A stretch of DNA of 39,136 nt. It comes from a virus. The DNA lies in the IMG/VR virus record IMGVR_UViG_3300021438_000034, positions 1 to 39,136 of that record. One strand, given 5' to 3'. The notes under the pieces were generated by a model, which saw only the letters and a list, made by a program, of their open reading frames with translations, was not told the origin of the DNA and did not search any database. Shown piece after piece: positions 21,730 through 29,519 of this stretch (positions are counted from its first letter, which is position 1; every line of letters begins with the position of its first letter). The translations under genes were made by a program, and so were the position numbers.

Positions 21730-22032
21730 ATGACACAGAAATTAATTGCACCCGAAGGAATGACCTCCATTACTTTTCAAGAAGAAAGTTTTGAAGTGGT
21801 TGATGGCATGGTAGAAGTGCCAGCCGAAGCGGTAGCAGAGCTTGCCTCTCATGGTTTTAAGCCTTGGTTTCCAAAGCGTAAAGGTGGCTCAAAGAAAGAT
21901 TCTAAAGCTCTTGATCAAATCAATGATCAAGGCGGCGATCAAGGCGGCGATCAAAACGGCGAAGAAAATCAAGGCGGAGATGACCAAAGCGGTGAAGGTG
22001 ATCAAGGCGGCGATCAAAACGGCGAGCAGTAA
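21730..22032 (+). CDS. Small head protein with acidic Asp-Gln-Gly repeat tail
   Basis: Read from ATG 21730 (MTQKLIAPEGMTSITFQEES), 100 aa. The first 55 residues form a compact beta domain ending HGFKPWFPKRKGG. The last 35 are DQGG/DQNGE repeats encoded by near-identical 12-bp units (GATCAAGGCGGC). Small proteins with such an N-terminus follow the capsid gene in beta-proteobacterial siphophages and may be head decoration or completion proteins. The repeat tail is low-complexity and prone to length change. Confidence 0.6.
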   Translation: MTQKLIAPEGMTSITFQEESFEVVDGMVEVPAEAVAELASHGFKPWFPKRKGGSKKDSKALDQINDQGGDQGGDQNGEENQGGDDQSGEGDQGGDQNGEQ

Positions 22033-22034
22033 TC

Positions 22035-22592
22035 GTGGTAAGTCAAGACCTTACAACGCTTGCCAATGTTAAGTCATGGCTCGGCCTTTCCGCCGGCAAT
22101 GATGACCCATTGTTAGAGCGAATGATTAGCGGATTTAGCCAAAATATTCAATCATGGCTTAACCGTCAATTAAAAAGTCAAGACTATACGGAAAATCGTG
22201 ACGGGAACGGCGGTCGATCAATGACCTTTGCCGATTACCCCGTCACTGAGGTTTCTAGCGTAAAAATTGATGGAAAACCGATTTTGCCTGCAAGTGATTT
22301 CACTTCGCCCGGCTATCGATTTAGCCCAACTTCTTTGGTGTTAAATGGCTATATCTTTTCCAAAGGTTTGCAAAATATTGAAATTACTTATACCGCAGGC
22401 TTTAAAGAAGTGCCTGCGGATATTGAGCAAGCGGTGATTGAATTAATTGGTTTACGCTATAAAGAGCGTGATCGTATTGGTCAACAATCTAAAAACATGG
22501 CAAATGGCGAAACCGTGACCTACATGATCAAGGATTTCCCTGACGATGTTTTAACTTTGCTCAAAAATTACAAAAAGGTTGTGCCATTGTGA
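22035..22592 (+). CDS. Head-tail connector protein (HK97 gp6-like)
   Basis: A 185-aa protein beginning MVSQDLTTLANVKSWLGLSA, with DDPLLERMISGFSQNIQSWL, YTAGFKEVPADIEQAVIELI and a YKERDRIGQQSK stretch. The order of an N-terminal helical pair, a central beta part and helix 'VPADIEQAV.EL...RYKERDRIG' is the gp6/connector family that forms the ring below the portal. The start is GTG 22035, three bases after the previous stop. Confidence 0.85.
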   Translation: MVSQDLTTLANVKSWLGLSAGNDDPLLERMISGFSQNIQSWLNRQLKSQDYTENRDGNGGRSMTFADYPVTEVSSVKIDGKPILPASDFTSPGYRFSPTSLVLNGYIFSKGLQNIEITYTAGFKEVPADIEQAVIELIGLRYKERDRIGQQSKNMANGETVTYMIKDFPDDVLTLLKNYKKVVPL

Positions 22593-23098
22593 TTAAAGGA
22601 TGGTTGATTGGCGGTGAAGATGTTGTCGCTAAGTTCAACTCTATTTCACCCGCACTTAGCGATGGTTTACAAAAAAGCGTAGGTCGATTGACGCTGAAAT
22701 TATTGCGTGAAGTTAAATCCAATAAATTATCAGGGCAAACCCTAAATGTCAAAACAGGTCGATTACGCCGTTCGATTAATAGCCGAGTGGAGGCTAGCGG
22801 TCAAAGTGTTGCCGGTTATGTTGGTACAAATGTTAGTTACGGAGCTTATCACGAATACGGCTTTAAAGGTCAGCAAACGGTTAAATCCCATTTACGCATG
22901 ATGACCCAAGCCTTTGGTAGGGCGGTTAAAAATCCTCACAAAATAACCGTGTCAGCCCACAGTCGAAACGTGAATTATCCCGCTCATTCGTTTTTACGCT
23001 CCGCTCTAGAGGATATGGCAAGCGAAATTCAAATTACGATGGAAGAGGATATGAAGCAAACCGTAAAAGATGTATTTACTAAGACTTGGATTAAATAA
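22589..23098 (+). CDS. HK97 gp10-like tail completion protein
   Basis: A 169-aa protein with VKTGRLRRSINSRVEASGQS, VGTNVSYGAYHEYGFKGQQT and PAHSFLRSALEDM. 'T.G.L..SI' followed by 'Y...HE.G' and 'P..FLR.A' is the gp10 family, which joins the head connector to the tail. It starts at GTG 22589, overlapping the previous stop as GTGA. Confidence 0.87.
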   Translation: MIKGWLIGGEDVVAKFNSISPALSDGLQKSVGRLTLKLLREVKSNKLSGQTLNVKTGRLRRSINSRVEASGQSVAGYVGTNVSYGAYHEYGFKGQQTVKSHLRMMTQAFGRAVKNPHKITVSAHSRNVNYPAHSFLRSALEDMASEIQITMEEDMKQTVKDVFTKTWIK

Positions 23099-23523
23099 TG
23101 AATCGAGAACAAATTTATTCTGCCTTGTTCTCAAGGATTTCAGAAATTGACGGATTTACGACAATTTCACGCAGATTAAAGCATTGGGATGATGTCGCCC
23201 CTAGCGAGCAACCCGCTTTATTTCAAACGCAAAAATCCGAATCGGTATCAACCGTACCGGGCATGAATCCCGTATGGGAATTTAATTTGGAGTTGTATAT
23301 CTATGCAAGAAGCTCAGGCGATCCATTTAATTCGCCTGCAATTATTTTGAATCCGTTAGTTGATGCAATTGTGGCGGCGTTAGCTCCCAATCCAATCAGC
23401 AACAAACAAACTCTTGGCGGCCTTGTTCAACATTGTTGGATTGAGGGTGCTATTGAAACCGATGAAGGCGTTCTTGGAGACCAAGCGGTAGCCATTATTC
23501 CTATCATTATGAAAGTCGTTTAA
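23098..23523 (+). CDS. Tail terminator-like protein
   Basis: A 141-aa protein, MNREQIYSALFSRISEIDGF, with WDDVAPSEQPALFQTQKSES, VWEFNLELYIYARSS and QHCWIEGAIETDEGVLGDQA ending IIPIIMKVV. The alternating beta strands and its place between gp10 and the tail tube fit the tail terminator family (gpU-like). It starts one base within the previous stop (TAATG). Confidence 0.75.
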   Translation: MNREQIYSALFSRISEIDGFTTISRRLKHWDDVAPSEQPALFQTQKSESVSTVPGMNPVWEFNLELYIYARSSGDPFNSPAIILNPLVDAIVAALAPNPISNKQTLGGLVQHCWIEGAIETDEGVLGDQAVAIIPIIMKVV

Positions 23524-23555
23524 CTCAACCCCTAACCTTTTTTAGTTCACTACAG

Positions 23556-23579
23556 CCCCGCTTTATGCGGGGTTTTTTA
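23556..23579 (+). terminator. Terminator before the tail tube gene
   Basis: CCCCGC, loop TTTAT, GCGGGG, then TTTTTT. Confidence 0.87.
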
Positions 23580-23593
23580 TTTGGAGAAAAACT

Positions 23594-24370
23594 ATGTCTC
23601 AATACGCTTTCGGTACAGGCAATATGTATGTCACCCCATTAACTGACGCTCGTGGAAATGCTATTGCAAATCCAACACCAATGCCACTCATGACATTGCA
23701 AGACGGTGCGATCGATTTTTCGGGTGACGTAAAAGAGTTGTATGGTCAAAATCAATTTGCCCAAGCGGTAGGTCGTGGCAAGGTCAAAATGACGGTTAAA
23801 GTTAAGCCTGCTCGTATTTTTGCGGCTGTGTGGAATGCCATGTTCTTTGGTCAAACATTGAACTCAGGCTTGATGGCTGTCAATACAGACACTATCGGTC
23901 AAGCCGTGCCTTCAACTGGCCCATACACGATTACCGTTGCTCCTCCATCCTCAGGTACATTTGTATCCGATGCGGGCGTACTTGATGCCAATGGCAACCC
24001 GATGACCCGTGTTGCTTCATCTCCTGCGACTGGTCAATATTCATTAAGCGTATTGACAGGTGTATATACATTCGCAAGTGCGGATTCAGGAAAAACGGTC
24101 TATATCAACTATATGTATAGTGCAACAACAGGCGTTGGAACAGCTCAAAAAATGACTGTTCAAAACTTGCCAATGGGCTATGCACCAACCTTTAAAGCGG
24201 ATTTGACAGTAGCCTACCTTGGCAAGCTCACAACTATGTCATTCCGTCGTGCAATGCCTACCAAGATGTCTATTGGCTTTAAGAATGAAGACTTTGCAAT
24301 TCCTGAGTTTGACTTCTCTGCCTTTGACGATGGCACAGGCAATATCCTTGATTTATCAACATCGGAGTAA
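23594..24370 (+). CDS. Major tail tube protein
   Basis: A 258-aa protein in tail tube position. It opens MSQYAFGTGNMYVTPLTDAR and has IDFSGDVKELYGQNQFAQAV, followed by KMTVKVKPARIFAAVWNAMF, the fold core shared by siphophage tube proteins. The middle (about 105-190) contains an Ig-like or decorating beta insertion (VDANGNPMTRVASSPATGQY). GGAGAAA precedes the ATG. It forms the hexameric rings around the tape measure. Confidence 0.87.
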   Translation: MSQYAFGTGNMYVTPLTDARGNAIANPTPMPLMTLQDGAIDFSGDVKELYGQNQFAQAVGRGKVKMTVKVKPARIFAAVWNAMFFGQTLNSGLMAVNTDTIGQAVPSTGPYTITVAPPSSGTFVSDAGVLDANGNPMTRVASSPATGQYSLSVLTGVYTFASADSGKTVYINYMYSATTGVGTAQKMTVQNLPMGYAPTFKADLTVAYLGKLTTMSFRRAMPTKMSIGFKNEDFAIPEFDFSAFDDGTGNILDLSTSE

Positions 24371-24373
24371 TAA

Positions 24374-24688
24374 ATGATTGAAGGAACTACCATTGCCATT
24401 GGCGATAAAGAGTATGTAGTGCCAGCCCTGTCTTTTGGTCAAATTAAGCGTTTAATTCCTAAAATTCAGGTTTTGCAATCAGTTACTAGCTCTTTAACCT
24501 CTGAGCAAATGGAGGCCGTTGTTGAAGTTGTACAAACGGCTCTCAAAAGGAACTACCCTGAGATTACCGCCGATGATGTCGAGGACATGCTGGATTTGTC
24601 CAATGCTCCTCGCATTATTAAGGCAATCTTGGGTGGCTCTGGTTTCGTTCAAGGTGAAAACATGGGGGAAGCTCCGGCGGGGAATTAG
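24374..24688 (+). CDS. Tail assembly chaperone, short form (gpG-like)
   Basis: A 104-aa protein, MIEGTTIAIGDKEYVVPALS then FGQIKRLIPKIQVLQSVTSS. The helical middle and PEITADDVEDMLDLSNAPRI fit chaperones that coat the tape measure during tail assembly. In siphophages these are made in a short form and in a longer one by -1 frameshifting. A second frame carrying a typical extension follows immediately (see 24665-24912). Confidence 0.85.
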   Translation: MIEGTTIAIGDKEYVVPALSFGQIKRLIPKIQVLQSVTSSLTSEQMEAVVEVVQTALKRNYPEITADDVEDMLDLSNAPRIIKAILGGSGFVQGENMGEAPAGN

Positions 24689-24912
24689 ATTGGGGTCATT
24701 TATATTCTCGAATCATTACCATCACGGGGTGGACTTGGGAATATATTGACGAAAACATGACAATTCCTCGCCTAATGGACATGAATAGATATTGGGGCGA
24801 AGAGCCTCCTACTCATGTCCTGCTTGCCCATCGTTTTGGCATTACCAAGCAATCTTCAAGCGGTGATTCAGGATTGGATGAACATGGCAATAGCCTATTC
24901 GATTTCTTTTAA
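24665..24912 (+). CDS. Tail chaperone frameshift extension (gpGT-like, T part)
   Basis: In the -1 frame relative to the short chaperone an open stretch runs GSSGGELDWGHLYSRIITIT, then GWTWEYIDENMTIPRLMDMN, RYWGEEPPTHVLLAHRFG, and ends LFDFF at 24912. 'GWTWEYID..MT.PRL..MNRYW...PP.H' is the usual T-extension pattern. There is no start codon before ATG 24756, so it must be reached from the upstream frame. Likely slip sites are GGGGG at 24664-24668 and GGGG at 24679-24682, where a Gly tRNA can re-pair after a -1 step. Confidence 0.8.
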
Positions 24913-24929
24913 AGAGTTAGAATAGGCAA

Positions 24930-25163
24930 ATGTCAGCAGACAATCCCGATAATCTCACCAAAAAACGTGGTCCATATTGGATACCCGGCGTAAATGGTAT
25001 TGTGCTTGAGGAAGCTTTAGCATTAATGGCCTACAGTACGAAGGCAATGCAATTAACGATTACCAAAACAAGAACGGCTTCTAAGCCAAATCCCGATAAT
25101 GAAGACGAGCCTCAGGTTCACGAATTCACCTTTCATATCAACATAAAGGATTTGGATAAATAG
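24930..25163 (+). CDS. Hypothetical protein between tail chaperone and tape measure
   Basis: A 77-aa protein, MSADNPDNLTKKRGPYWIPG, with VNGIVLEEALALMAYSTKAM and a final EFTFHINIKDLDK. Its place in the tail operon suggests a tail or assembly role, but no family is recognised. It begins 17 bp after the T-extension stop. Confidence 0.55.
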   Translation: MSADNPDNLTKKRGPYWIPGVNGIVLEEALALMAYSTKAMQLTITKTRTASKPNPDNEDEPQVHEFTFHINIKDLDK

Positions 25164-25180
25164 CTTGTCAACACTCACAT

Positions 25181-25207
25181 AAGCCACCTTCGGGTGGCTT
25201 TTTTATT
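25181..25207 (+). terminator. Terminator before the tape measure gene
   Basis: AGCCACC, loop TTCG, GGTGGCT, then TTTTT. Confidence 0.88.
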
Positions 25208-25220
25208 TTTTGGATAGGCC

Positions 25221-27689
25221 ATGTCAGATAACAGCGTTGAAGTACGGATTGGCGGTGACGCTTCGGATGCTAAAAGTGCAATGTCCGATGCGGCTAATGC
25301 CATTAAAAATAGCGTAAGTGAGATGACGGGTAGCTTGAATGGCCTAGGTTCGGCATTTGAAGCGGTAAAAACCCCATTTTTAATGCTGTCAGCCGTATTA
25401 GCAGGCGGCAAGATTTTCAAGGAGTCGATTGACTCAGTAGTTCAAGAAGCGGGAGAAGTGAAAAAGCTCTCCAATGCTTTTGGCATGACCGCCGAAAAAG
25501 CCAATGAATTAAACATTGCTTTACGACTTGTCGGGATTTCTGCGGAAGAGTACGTCGGCATTGCCATGAAGTTTGACCGTCAACTCAAAAACAATGAGTC
25601 CGGTCTAAATACCTTAGGTGTTGCAACTCGTGACTCCAATGGCAATTTGCTAGATCAACAAACTTTGTTGAAAAATGCCGTTTCCACCATGATGGAATAC
25701 AAGGCCGGCACAGATCGCAATCAATTTGCATTAACCAATTTTGGACGCTCTGCGGAAGAAGCTTTCAAACTCCTTAAACTCAATAACGATGTCCAAGAAC
25801 GTGCCACAGAAATGGCAAAGAAATACGGCATTGGTATTGGTCAAGATGCGGTCGAAGCTGTCAAGAAATACAAGATTGAACACGCCGCCGCCGGTATTGT
25901 CATGGAGGAATTTGGGCAAAAGCTAGGCGAAGCGATTATTCCTGCAATTACCAAAATGAATACCGCCTTTGTTGAGGTGGGGTCGGCTGTATTGCCTTTA
26001 GTCTCAAAAGCTTTTGAAGTTTTTGGAGAGCTAATTGGAGCGATTGGGGAAATTATTGGATCAGCCGCTCAAATCATTGTTGAAATGTTTGATGAAATAG
26101 GTAGAACAGCCCAAGAAATTTTTGGTCAGTCATTGCCAAATGACATGAGTATTTTGCAAGTGGTGATTAATGAATTAACGTCATTAATTACAACCGCTAA
26201 ATTTGTCATCTTAGAGTTTTTTCAGATCATTGGCATGGGAATCGCTCAAGCTTCAATTGCTTGGAGAACTTTCGCCGATGTAGCGTCTAAAGCAATCAAA
26301 TTAGATTTTGCGGGAGCGAAAGCCGCTTATGAAAAAGGCATGAATGAAATGATTGAGGCCTCTCAATCTCATGCTAATAAAATGGTGGAGATTTATCGAG
26401 CCGCCGACAATAAGATCAAAGCAATTTGGGGAGGAGAGCAATCTCAGAAACCCGATGAATCTCCTAAAGCAGGTACAAAAACCTTTGTAAATCCAAATAG
26501 CGGTAAAGGTGGCGATAGTCAATTACAGACTTGGAAAGGCGAATTAGAGCAAAAAAAAGAGGAAGAAAACAGCTTTTTCAAATCGTCTTTAGCGATGGAG
26601 GAGCAATTTTGGACTTCTAAGCTTGCTTCTGTAGCTGGCAATTCCGCTAAAGAAGTGAAATTGCGTCGTGAAATTTCGCACGAGCTATACAGTATTCACA
26701 AGCAACAAGCCATTGAAGAGCGAGCTACCGAAGACGAAAAACTTCAAGCCAAACAAAAAATGGCAAAAATCGAGTTGGATGGCGAAAGGGAGAAATTACG
26801 CCTACAAAAAGAAATGGGAGATATTTCTGACTCTGAATATTTGCAATCCATGTCCGCTTTAATGGACAAGGAATACAACATTCAACTTCAAGCCTTACAA
26901 GACAAAATGGCTCTCTATGAAGAGGACAAAAAGGCACAACAAAAAATTAATACCGATATTGAGGTATTGACCGCAGAGCACGCCAACAACATTAAGAAAA
27001 TTAATGATGACGTGATGCTTGCCAAGAAAAAAGAATACGAGCAAATGATGTCGCCTGTCACGTCCGCTATTGATAAATCGGTAACAGGCATGATTCAGGG
27101 CACAATCACAATGCAAAAAGCCCTCCAAAATATTTTTCAATCGATTTTGGGCGAATTTGTCAGCATGGTTACTAAACGAGCCGCTAGTTGGATTGCTAGC
27201 GAACTTGCGATGACAGGTATTGCTAAAACCTTTAGTGCGATTCGCACCGCTTTATTTGGTGAAGAGGCAACTGCCAATGTCGCCACAAAAGTTGCCGAAG
27301 GATCAGCCGTTGTTAGCGTAAATGCAGGCGAAGCCGCTTCGGGGGCCGCCGCTTCGGTTGCTCCAACACCATTTGTAGGTCCGGCACTTGCCGCCGCCGC
27401 TTTTGCCGCCACTATGGGATTGGTATTAGGGGCTAAATCGCTTTTTTCCGCCGCCAATGGATTTGACATTCCGGGTGGATTAAATCCAGTGACTCAGTTG
27501 CACGAAAGAGAGATGGTATTGCCAGCCGAGCAAGCGGATGTGATTCGTGGCATGGCTTCGGGAGGTGGATCACCTGTTATCAAATTAAACGCTGTACCTA
27601 TGCAAGGTGGTTTTTTCATGATGCACAAAAATGAATTAGCCAAAGTCATTAAAGACTTACACCGTAACGGAAGCTTGAAACTAGCATGA
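25221..27689 (+). CDS. Tail tape measure protein
   Basis: An 822-aa, mostly helical protein, the longest but one in the tail module, directly after the chaperones. It begins MSDNSVEVRIGGDASDAKSA, has hydrophobic helices (PLVSKAFEVFGELIGAIGEI and FVILEFFQIIGMGIAQASIA), long charged coiled coil (500-620) and an Ala/Gly-rich hydrophobic segment (about 680-745). The C-terminus, NPVTQLHEREMVLPAEQADV, is typical for tape measures. It sets tail length and is ejected on infection. Its length predicts a tail of roughly 120 nm by the usual relation of about 0.15 nm per residue. Confidence 0.93.
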   Translation: MSDNSVEVRIGGDASDAKSAMSDAANAIKNSVSEMTGSLNGLGSAFEAVKTPFLMLSAVLAGGKIFKESIDSVVQEAGEVKKLSNAFGMTAEKANELNIALRLVGISAEEYVGIAMKFDRQLKNNESGLNTLGVATRDSNGNLLDQQTLLKNAVSTMMEYKAGTDRNQFALTNFGRSAEEAFKLLKLNNDVQERATEMAKKYGIGIGQDAVEAVKKYKIEHAAAGIVMEEFGQKLGEAIIPAITKMNTAFVEVGSAVLPLVSKAFEVFGELIGAIGEIIGSAAQIIVEMFDEIGRTAQEIFGQSLPNDMSILQVVINELTSLITTAKFVILEFFQIIGMGIAQASIAWRTFADVASKAIKLDFAGAKAAYEKGMNEMIEASQSHANKMVEIYRAADNKIKAIWGGEQSQKPDESPKAGTKTFVNPNSGKGGDSQLQTWKGELEQKKEEENSFFKSSLAMEEQFWTSKLASVAGNSAKEVKLRREISHELYSIHKQQAIEERATEDEKLQAKQKMAKIELDGEREKLRLQKEMGDISDSEYLQSMSALMDKEYNIQLQALQDKMALYEEDKKAQQKINTDIEVLTAEHANNIKKINDDVMLAKKKEYEQMMSPVTSAIDKSVTGMIQGTITMQKALQNIFQSILGEFVSMVTKRAASWIASELAMTGIAKTFSAIRTALFGEEATANVATKVAEGSAVVSVNAGEAASGAAASVAPTPFVGPALAAAAFAATMGLVLGAKSLFSAANGFDIPGGLNPVTQLHEREMVLPAEQADVIRGMASGGGSPVIKLNAVPMQGGFFMMHKNELAKVIKDLHRNGSLKLA

Positions 27690-28267
27690 GCAACCATTAT
27701 TTTCCAACATTGCCGGGATTAAATTGGAGTAATAAAAAGACTCCAATTTGGTCAACCAATATTCAAACAAGCTCCTCAGGCAAAGAGCTGAGAGCGTCAT
27801 ATTTTTCGTATCCAAAATGGCAATTTTCTTTAAGCTATGAATTTTTGCGTGAAAATGGCGAGGCTGAATTACAAGCTTTAATTGGCCTATTTAATCAATG
27901 CCGAGGCTCTTTCGACACTTTTCTTTATTCAGACCCTGACGATAACAGCGTAGTTGATCAAATCTTTGGTATTGGCGATGGCGTAAATACGCAATTTGGA
28001 TTGGTGCGATCTTACGCTGGTTTTGTTGAACCTATTATGGCTGTAAATGGTACGCCTACGATTAAAAAAGCAGGGGTAGTCACAAGCGGTTACACCATTA
28101 CAAATAATGTAGTGACCTTCGCTACGCCGCCTGCTAATGGTCAGCAATTAACTTGGACGGGATCGTTTTATTTTAAATGCCGATTTTTGCAAGATTCAAT
28201 GGAATTTGAACAATTTCTTTATCACCTTTGGACGGCAAAAAAAGTTGAATTTGTGAGTGTTAAATGA
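27686..28267 (+). CDS. DUF2460 distal tail protein
   Basis: A 193-aa protein, MSNHYFPTLPGLNWSNKKTP, with a central FLYSDPDDNSVVDQIFGIGD and GDGVNTQFGLVRSY, ending LWTAKKVEFVSVK. This is the DUF2460 pattern also seen in gene transfer agents (with DUF2163 and NlpC/P60 downstream). It forms the distal tail hub ring. It overlaps the tape measure stop by ATGA. Confidence 0.87.
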   Translation: MSNHYFPTLPGLNWSNKKTPIWSTNIQTSSSGKELRASYFSYPKWQFSLSYEFLRENGEAELQALIGLFNQCRGSFDTFLYSDPDDNSVVDQIFGIGDGVNTQFGLVRSYAGFVEPIMAVNGTPTIKKAGVVTSGYTITNNVVTFATPPANGQQLTWTGSFYFKCRFLQDSMEFEQFLYHLWTAKKVEFVSVK

Positions 28268-29118
28268 AAACTGCAAATTCAGGATTAATCAGTTTGCTTG
28301 CATCAAACGATGAATTTTTGATGGCTGAGTTATTGACGTTTACCCTAATTAATGGCGAACAATATCGTTGGACTACAGCCGATATTGACATTGTTTATGG
28401 GGGTAACACTTATAAATCAGGAAGCTCTTTAATTAAGCGTGGCACGATCAAAAATGTGATTGGCGTTGAAGTTGATACTTTAAATGTCACGCTTATGCCA
28501 AGTGCATCGGACATGATCGGAAATATTCGGCTATCGACCGCTATTTTGAATGTGGGATTTTTCGATGGAGCAAGCGTTGAATTACGCAAAGTTTTTTTAA
28601 CTGACTTTTTACTACCACCCGTAGGCGATTTAATCCTATTTATGGGTAAAGTTTCAGACATTATTGGTACGGGTACGCAAATTGAAATTAGCGTGAAATC
28701 CAAGATGGAAGTATTAAACGCTCAAGTACCACGCAATATTTATCAAGCTTCTTGCATTAATTCAGTTTACGACTCCATTTGTCAAGCAAATAAGAGTGCT
28801 GTCACGGCTTCGGGATCGGTAACAAGCGGTACGGTTTCTTCGATTAGTTCTAATGTGTATGCCAATGATGGCTATTACAACCAAGGCGTGTTGTCCTTTA
28901 CAAGCGGAATTAACGCAGGAATTAAGCGAACTATTAAAAATTATTCAGGGCGTGCGTTCACTTTTGCATTGCCATTACCAAATACGCCTAGCGTTGGCGA
29001 TACCTTTACCGTCTTTCCGGGGTGCGATAACACATTGGCAACTTGTGCGAATAAATTTGGCAACCTAATTCATTTTAGGGGAATGCCTTTTATTCCCGTA
29101 CCTGAAACGAGCATTTAA
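28264..29118 (+). CDS. DUF2163/BR0599-type tail hub protein
   Basis: A 284-aa protein with the conserved N-terminus LLASNDEFLMAELLTFTLIN, an ADIDIVYGGNTYKSG segment and a C-terminus GCDNTLATCANKFGNLIHFR followed by GMPFIPVPETS, diagnostic of the DUF2163/BR0599 family. Four cysteines, CINSVYDSICQ and GCDNTLATC, could bind a metal or Fe-S centre, as reported for the functionally analogous lambda gpL; that is an inference here. It lies between DUF2460 and the NlpC/P60 peptidase with ATGA and TAATG overlaps. Confidence 0.87.
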   Translation: MKTANSGLISLLASNDEFLMAELLTFTLINGEQYRWTTADIDIVYGGNTYKSGSSLIKRGTIKNVIGVEVDTLNVTLMPSASDMIGNIRLSTAILNVGFFDGASVELRKVFLTDFLLPPVGDLILFMGKVSDIIGTGTQIEISVKSKMEVLNAQVPRNIYQASCINSVYDSICQANKSAVTASGSVTSGTVSSISSNVYANDGYYNQGVLSFTSGINAGIKRTIKNYSGRAFTFALPLPNTPSVGDTFTVFPGCDNTLATCANKFGNLIHFRGMPFIPVPETSI

Positions 29119-29519
29119 TGAATGCCGTTGTAAAAGAAGCTTATTCATGGTTGGGCACGCCTTATCACGCTCAAGGACGTATTAAGGGGGCAGGCGTAGA
29201 TTGTGCAACGCTTTTATGTGAAGTGTATGAAGCGGTTGGATTGATTCCGCATGTTGATCCGGGTTACTACACGCCCGATTGGCATTTACATAGATCGGAA
29301 GAAAAGTATTTAGGTTGGTTATTTCAATACGGCACGGAAGTTGATAAACCCGAGGCCGGTGATGTGGTTATTTGGAAAATTGGTAGATGCTTTTCCCATG
29401 GAGCAATCGTGGTTGATGAAAAAACCATTATTCATAGCCATTTAGGGCAAGGCGTAGTTCTTGCAAGCATGAATCAATTTGGCAATCGAGCCGTTAAATA
29501 TTTTAGGGTTGGAAAATAA
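29118..29519 (+). CDS. NlpC/P60 tail peptidase
   Basis: A 133-aa cysteine peptidase: YSWLGTPYHAQGRIKGAGVD then C29 in VDCATLLCEVYEAVG, H94 in FSHGAIVV and a further His in IIHSHLG. Cys, His and a polar third residue form the NlpC/P60 active site, which cleaves peptidoglycan stem peptides to let the tail through the wall. It is placed between the hub and tail tip genes, as in gene transfer agents and lambda (gpK). Confidence 0.9.
   Translation: MNAVVKEAYSWLGTPYHAQGRIKGAGVDCATLLCEVYEAVGLIPHVDPGYYTPDWHLHRSEEKYLGWLFQYGTEVDKPEAGDVVIWKIGRCFSHGAIVVDEKTIIHSHLGQGVVLASMNQFGNRAVKYFRVGK

Noticed and set aside
27137-27469. 110-codon minus-strand frame inside the tape measure gene
   Set aside because: It is the complement of the Ala/Gly-rich segment and is low in complexity; there is no translation signal.
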